From assembly GCF_002796985.1 (NCBI RefSeq), contig NZ_PEKX01000004.1, positions 248,073 to 312,072 of the forward strand: 64,000 nucleotides of DNA. The letters run 5' to 3'. Below, in pieces: positions 60,069-64,000 of this stretch. Each line of letters starts with the position of its first letter. Position 1 is the first letter of the stretch. The notes under the pieces are model-generated. The model saw only the letters and a program-made list of their open reading frames with translations, searched no databases and was not told where the DNA came from. A program made the position numbers and the translations under genes. The stretch comes from Pseudomonas sp. (GTDB lineage: Bacteria > Pseudomonadota > Gammaproteobacteria > Pseudomonadales > Pseudomonadaceae).

Positions 60069-60353
60069 TCAGACGAACGGCTGGTCCTGAAACCCGCGCG
60101 GCAGGCGCTGGCTGCCCGGCATGGCGGCCAGACGTTTTTCCCAGAAACTGCGCCAGTCGTTGTGCACGGCTTCGCCGCGAGCCTTGCGCTGGGCGCGCCG
60201 CGCGGCGTTGCGCGCATCGCGGCGGGCGTCCTTGTAGACCTCGGTATTACGGCAGCTGCGGCATTTCACCCGGTTCAGCTCGCTGGTGGACTCCAGGTGC
60301 TTGCCTGCATGCCCGCAGGCCAGGTGCCCCTTGACCTTGTAGTGAGTGACCAT
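60069..60353 (-). CDS. Small Cys/Arg-rich protein, possible zinc ribbon
   Basis: 94 residues. A Cys-His and CxxC arrangement (ACGHAGKHLES ... VKCRSCRNTEVY, about 12-40) suggests a small zinc ribbon. A strongly basic helix (RRDARNAARRAQRKARGE, about 44-61) could bind nucleic acid. Function unknown; no partner gene. Confidence 0.65.
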   Translation of the reverse strand: MVTHYKVKGHLACGHAGKHLESTSELNRVKCRSCRNTEVYKDARRDARNAARRAQRKARGEAVHNDWRSFWEKRLAAMPGSQRLPRGFQDQPFV

Positions 60354-60496
60354 CGCGGATTCTCCCTGTCCGGCAAGCGCACCCTCGCCGTGTGGCTGTG
60401 CCGCAGCCAGGCAATCGGTGCGTGCCGGGGACTACGACGTTCAGGGAGTTGGACGAGGCGCAGCGTTGCAGGGTTCGAAATTTCTGCCGTGACGCC

Positions 60497-60886
60497 TCAC
60501 TCGTCCAGGTGGCAGACGCAGCACAGCTTGTTGCCGTCCAGGTCGCGCACATAGGCGCCGTAGTAGGTCGGCGAGTAATTCAGGCGCAGGCCGGGCGGCC
60601 CTTCGTCGATGCCGCCCAGTTGCACGGCGCGGGCATGGAAGCTGTCCACCTGATGCCGCGTGCGCGCCTCGAAGGCCACCAGGCTGCCATTGCCGATGCT
60701 GGCCGGCTGGCCGTCGATGGGTTGGTAGACGCAGAACACCACGTCGCTGTCCGGGTGGGCGAAAATCACTCGCTCCGGCTCATGGCGGTGCGCCTTGAGG
60801 ACGATCCCCAGCGCGCCGAGCACCCTGCCGTAGAAGTCGATGGCGCGCGGCAGGTCGTTGGTGCCGACGGTGATATGGCTGAACAT
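60497..60886 (-). CDS. VOC-superfamily glyoxalase-like protein
   Basis: 129 residues. Typical start SHITVGTNDLPRAIDFYG and end YVRDLDGNKLCCVCH; the final Cys-x-Cys-His replaces the usual Glu ligand, so metal binding may differ. Separate from the PhnB-like gene upstream by 44 bases on the same strand, and possibly co-transcribed with it. Confidence 0.83.
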   Translation of the reverse strand: MFSHITVGTNDLPRAIDFYGRVLGALGIVLKAHRHEPERVIFAHPDSDVVFCVYQPIDGQPASIGNGSLVAFEARTRHQVDSFHARAVQLGGIDEGPPGLRLNYSPTYYGAYVRDLDGNKLCCVCHLDE

Positions 60887-60930
60887 GCCGCGCGCCCTCC
60901 TTCTTCTGTTACCGGTTCAGGTTTCCGAAC

Positions 60931-61431
60931 TCAGTTTCCGGCATGGGCGCGCTCGATGGCGGCCATGTCCAGCTTCTTCATGCCCATCACCGCCTGCAGC
61001 GTGCGGCTGGCCTTCACCGGGTCGCGGTCGGCGACCATGTCACCAACGTGGCGCGGGCAGATCTGCCAGGACACTCCGTAGCGATCCTTCAGCCAGCCAC
61101 AGACCTGCGCCTCCTCCGGGCCGTCGGCGCCGAGCTTGTCCCAGAAGTGGTCGATCTCCTTCTGGCTGTCGCACATCACCTGCAGCGATAGCGCCTCGGT
61201 GAACTTGAAGGTCGGCCCGCCGTTCAGGGCGATGAAGGTCTGGCCGTCCAGCACGAACTCCACCGTCAGTACCGAGCCGGGCTCGCCGCCGTGGCGCTCC
61301 TTCTCGGCCTCGGGGTAATAGGCAGTCTGGACGATCCGTGAGTTGGGGAAGATCGCTGTGTAGAACTCGGCCGCTTCCTCGGCCTTGCCATCGAACCACA
61401 GGCAGGGGGTGACGCGTTGCAGGCTGGACAT
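60931..61431 (-). CDS. PhnB-like VOC protein (3-demethylubiquinone methyltransferase-like)
   Basis: 166 residues. Begins RVTPCLWFDGKAEEAAEFYT and contains VEFVLDGQTFIALNGGP and GWLKDRYGVSWQICPR, the PhnB / PF06983 pattern. Despite the historical methyltransferase name there is no SAM motif. Role unknown; often found near other VOC genes. Confidence 0.85.
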   Translation of the reverse strand: MSSLQRVTPCLWFDGKAEEAAEFYTAIFPNSRIVQTAYYPEAEKERHGGEPGSVLTVEFVLDGQTFIALNGGPTFKFTEALSLQVMCDSQKEIDHFWDKLGADGPEEAQVCGWLKDRYGVSWQICPRHVGDMVADRDPVKASRTLQAVMGMKKLDMAAIERAHAGN

Positions 61432-61581
61432 GGTGAATCTCCTGATTCGCGCGCGGTCGGCATGACCGGCTGCAGCTTGGTCGCCTGGGCGACGACGGAA
61501 TCGACAAGTCTAGGCGGACTTTCGTGCGGCACCGGACGGCCGGTCGAGCGGCATGCAAAGGTGCCAACCCAATCGCCGGAC

Positions 61582-61610
61582 AAAAAAAGGGCACCCGAAG
61601 GTACCCTTTT
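61582..61610 (-). terminator. Rho-independent terminator after ycaO
   Basis: Stem AAGGGCACC / GGTACCCTT around CGAA with a run of seven T on the minus strand. It ends the ycaO transcript. Confidence 0.82.
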
Positions 61611-61655
61611 CGTCTTGCCCGGATCAGCGCCCAGCCCCGTGCCTGGTGCAGCTTA

Positions 61656-61687
61656 GTAGGATGGCGTGGAGCGGAGCGCCATCCTAC
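61656..61687. repeat. Perfect 11-bp-arm palindrome (GTAGGATGG family)
   Basis: GTAGGATGGCG and CGCCATCCTAC around TGGAGCGGAG, between the terminator and the ycaO stop. Relative of the long repeat at 7743. Confidence 0.8.
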
Positions 61688-61748
61688 AAATAGTGCTCGG
61701 CCATCCCTCCAGCAGTGGACGCGTGCAAGCGAAATCGACTTTGCTCGA

Positions 61749-63965
61749 TCAGCGCCCTGCCACCGCCCTGGCCCGTGCCTGGTGCAGCTTCTTGTAGCTG
61801 TCGATCAGCCGCAGGTGCTTGTCGAGGCCTTCGAGCTTCATGTTGGTCGGCGTCAGGCCGTAAAAACGCACGCTGCCATCCAGCGAACCCAGCACCGCGT
61901 CCATGCGCTCGTTGCCGAACATGCGGCGGAAGTTGGCCTCGAAGTCGGCCATCTCCAGTTCCTCGTCCAGCTGCACTTCCAGCGCCGCGCTGAGCGCCTG
62001 GTAGAACAGCCCGCGCTCGGCGGTGTTGTCGTTGTACTGGAGGAACTGCTCCACCAGCTCCTTGGCAGTCTCGAAGCGCTTCGCCACGAGGTTGATCAGC
62101 AGCTTGAGTTCGAGGATGGTCAGCTGGCCCCAGACCGTGTTGTCGTCGAATTCGATGCCGATCAGCGTGGTGATGTCGGTGTACTCGTCCACCTCGCAGG
62201 CTTCCAGGCGCTTGAGCAGCGACTTGAGGCGGACGATGTTCAGGCTGTGCAGGTTGAGGATGTCGGCGCGGAACGCCAGCGCCTTGTTGGTGTTGTCCCA
62301 GATGAGGTCTTCCACCGGATAGATCTCCGAATAACCCGGTACCAGGATGCGGCAGGCCGTGGCGCCCAGGTGCTCGTACACCGCCATGTAGACCTCCTTG
62401 CCCTGCTCTTCGAGGATGCCGAACAGGGTCTTAGCTTCCTGGACGTTGGACCCCTCTCTGTCACTGGAGCCGCCCTGGCCGGAGAAGTCCCACTCGACGA
62501 AGTCGTAATCGGCCTTGGCGCTGAAGAAGCGCCACGACACCACGCCGCTGGAGTCGATGAAGTGCTCGACGAAGTTGTTCGGCTCGCTCAGCGCCTGGCT
62601 TTCGAAGGTCGGCCGCGGCAGGTCGTTGAGGCCCTCGAAGCTGCGGCCCTGGAGCAGCTCGGTGAGGCTGCGCTCCAGCGCCACTTCCAGGCTCGGGTGG
62701 GCGCCGAAGGAGGCGAACACACCACCGGTGCGCGGGTTCATCAGCGTCACGCACATCACCGGGAACTCACCGCCCAGCGACGCATCCTTGACCAGCACCG
62801 GGAAGCCCTGCTCCTCCAGGCCCTTGATCCCCGCAACGATGCCCGGGTACTTGGCCAGCACCTCCTGCGGCACGTCCGGCAGCGCCAATTCGCCCTCGAG
62901 GATTTCGCGCTTCACCGCGCGCTCGAAGATTTCCGACAGGCACTGCACCTGCGCCTCGGCCAGGGTGTTGCCGGCGCTCATGCCGTTGGAGAGGTAGAGG
63001 TTCTCGATCAGGTTGGACGGGAAGTACACCGTCTCGCCATCGGACTGGCGCACGAACGGCAGCGAGCAGATACCGCGCTCGGTATTGCCCGAGTTGGTGT
63101 CGTAGAGGTGCGAGCCGCGCAAGTCACCGTCCGGGTTGTAGACCTCCAGGCAGTACTCGTCGAGGATTTCCTCCGGCAGCGCATCCTTCGGGCCCGGCTG
63201 GAACCAGCGCTCATCGGGGTAATGCACGAACGGCGCGTTGGCGATCTCCTCGCCCCAGAACTGGTCGTTGTAGAAGAAGTTGCAGTTCAGTCGCTCGATG
63301 AACTCGCCCAGCGCCGAGGCCAGCGCGCTCTCCTTGGTGGCGCCCTTGCCATTGGTGAAGCACATCGGCGACTGCGCGTCGCGGATGTGCAGCGACCAGA
63401 CGTTGGGCACGATGTTGCGCCACGAGGCGATCTCGATCTTCATGCCCAGGCCGGCGAGGATTTCCGACAGGTTGGCGATGGTCTGCTCCAGCGGCAGGTC
63501 CTTGCCCTGGATATAGGTGCTGGCGCCGGCAACGGTGCTCGGCATCAGCAGCGCCTGGGCGTCGGCATCGAGGTTTTCCACCTCCTCGATGATGAAGTCC
63601 GGGCCGGTCTGCACCACCTTCTTCACGGTGCAGCGGTCGATGGAGCGCAGGATGCCCTGGCGGTCCTTCTCGGAGATGTCCGCCGGCAGTTCTACCTGGA
63701 TCTTGAAGATCTGCTTGTAGCGATTTTCCGGGTCGACGATGTTGTTCTGCGACAGGCGGATATTGTCGGTGGGGATGTCGCGGGTCTGGCAGTAGAGCTT
63801 GACGAAGTAAGCCGCGCACAACGCCGAGGAAGCCAGGAAGTAGTCGAACGGCCCCGGTGCCGAGCCATCGCCCTTGTAGCGGATAGGCTGGTCGGCGATC
63901 ACCGTGAAGTCGTCGAACTTGGCTTCGAGTCGGAGGTTGTCGAGAAAATTGACCTTGATTTCCAT
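61749..63965 (-). CDS. ycaO: OsmC-YcaO fusion protein
   Basis: 738 residues. YcaO domains use ATP to activate backbone amides (in E. coli YcaO supports RimO-dependent methylthiolation of ribosomal protein S12). The part from about residue 155 is close to E. coli YcaO (586 residues): IASWRNIVPNVWSLHIRDA, FTNGKGATKESALASALGEF, YLSNGMSAGNTLAEAQVQ, FASFGAHPSLEVALERSLTE. The first 140 residues are an added OsmC/Ohr-like domain (DDFTVIADQP, APGPFDYFLASSALCAAYF with one Cys). No RiPP precursor, dehydrogenase or rimO gene is nearby, so a housekeeping rather than RiPP role is likely. Confidence 0.9.
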   Translation of the reverse strand: MEIKVNFLDNLRLEAKFDDFTVIADQPIRYKGDGSAPGPFDYFLASSALCAAYFVKLYCQTRDIPTDNIRLSQNNIVDPENRYKQIFKIQVELPADISEKDRQGILRSIDRCTVKKVVQTGPDFIIEEVENLDADAQALLMPSTVAGASTYIQGKDLPLEQTIANLSEILAGLGMKIEIASWRNIVPNVWSLHIRDAQSPMCFTNGKGATKESALASALGEFIERLNCNFFYNDQFWGEEIANAPFVHYPDERWFQPGPKDALPEEILDEYCLEVYNPDGDLRGSHLYDTNSGNTERGICSLPFVRQSDGETVYFPSNLIENLYLSNGMSAGNTLAEAQVQCLSEIFERAVKREILEGELALPDVPQEVLAKYPGIVAGIKGLEEQGFPVLVKDASLGGEFPVMCVTLMNPRTGGVFASFGAHPSLEVALERSLTELLQGRSFEGLNDLPRPTFESQALSEPNNFVEHFIDSSGVVSWRFFSAKADYDFVEWDFSGQGGSSDREGSNVQEAKTLFGILEEQGKEVYMAVYEHLGATACRILVPGYSEIYPVEDLIWDNTNKALAFRADILNLHSLNIVRLKSLLKRLEACEVDEYTDITTLIGIEFDDNTVWGQLTILELKLLINLVAKRFETAKELVEQFLQYNDNTAERGLFYQALSAALEVQLDEELEMADFEANFRRMFGNERMDAVLGSLDGSVRFYGLTPTNMKLEGLDKHLRLIDSYKKLHQARARAVAGR

Positions 63966-64000
63966 GCGGGCATTACCACGAAAAAGTAGAAAACGAACTG

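Noticed and set aside
1..64000. tRNA, rRNA, riboswitch or prophage
   Set aside because: Looked for CCA-ending cloverleaf segments, rRNA cores, transposase and integrase motifs; found none I could support.

Overview
The window is high-GC (about two thirds G+C) gammaproteobacterial chromosome, almost certainly Pseudomonas and close to the P. aeruginosa / P. nitroreducens / P. citronellolis side of the genus. Reasons: complete mexS-mexT-mexEF-oprN and muxABC-opmB efflux loci, a catA close to the P. aeruginosa type, a paaABCDE-paaZ phenylacetate block, and repeated REP-type palindromes (GTAGGAGCGAGC... and GTAGGAGCGGAC...) between genes. Several neighbours (mexST-mexEF-oprN, a deaminase next to an MFS gene, muxABC-opmB, tpx, a sodium:alanine symporter, catA) also lie near each other in P. 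aeruginosa from memory, so the window looks like a rearranged version of that region. I saw no rRNA, tRNA, CRISPR, prophage or transposase gene.

Layout. 1-1450: 3' part of fhuB (ferric hydroxamate uptake). 1.7-3.2 kb: flavin reductase-catA pair on the minus strand. 3.5-7.7 kb: orphan FixJ-type response regulator, cytosolic asparaginase, sodium:alanine symporter and a divergent HTH regulator. 7.9-9.5 kb: DMT exporter and a DUF1428 protein. 10-16 kb: phenylacetyl-CoA epoxidase operon paaABCDE followed by paaZ. 16.3-19.8 kb: rraB, a small hypothetical gene, and a two-subunit molybdenum hydroxylase of the IorAB type. 20-29 kb: mexS, mexT, then mexE-mexF-oprN, with a 195-bp tandem repeat array built from REP palindromes between mexT and mexE and candidate MexT boxes before mexS and mexE.

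29.4-35.5 kb: two small genes, an ankyrin-deaminase-MFS operon divergent from a LysR gene, and an MHYT-GGDEF-EAL c-di-GMP protein. 35.5-40.9 kb: a tandem duplication of a divergent pair, each copy holding a membrane-anchored metallophosphoesterase (minus) and an ArnT-like GT39 glycosyltransferase (plus); this is the least explained and most system-like part of the window. 40.9-49.9 kb: accessory single genes (FUSC membrane protein, SDR with LysR, I78 inhibitor lipoprotein, Pro/Tyr-rich exported protein, LysR with amidotransferase-like and ABM genes, VOC protein, two tandem NlpC/P60 hydrolases sharing an upstream box). 49.9-58.9 kb: muxABC-opmB with fully overlapping genes and phased GTAA repeats upstream. 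59-64 kb: tpx, a small Cys-containing protein, two VOC proteins and an OsmC-YcaO fusion.

Functionally the window combines aromatic catabolism (paa, catA, perhaps the IorAB-like enzyme), two RND efflux pumps with their redox-linked control (mexS, mexT), amino-acid uptake and use, and envelope functions. All family assignments come from reading motifs and from memory of the families; no database search was run.
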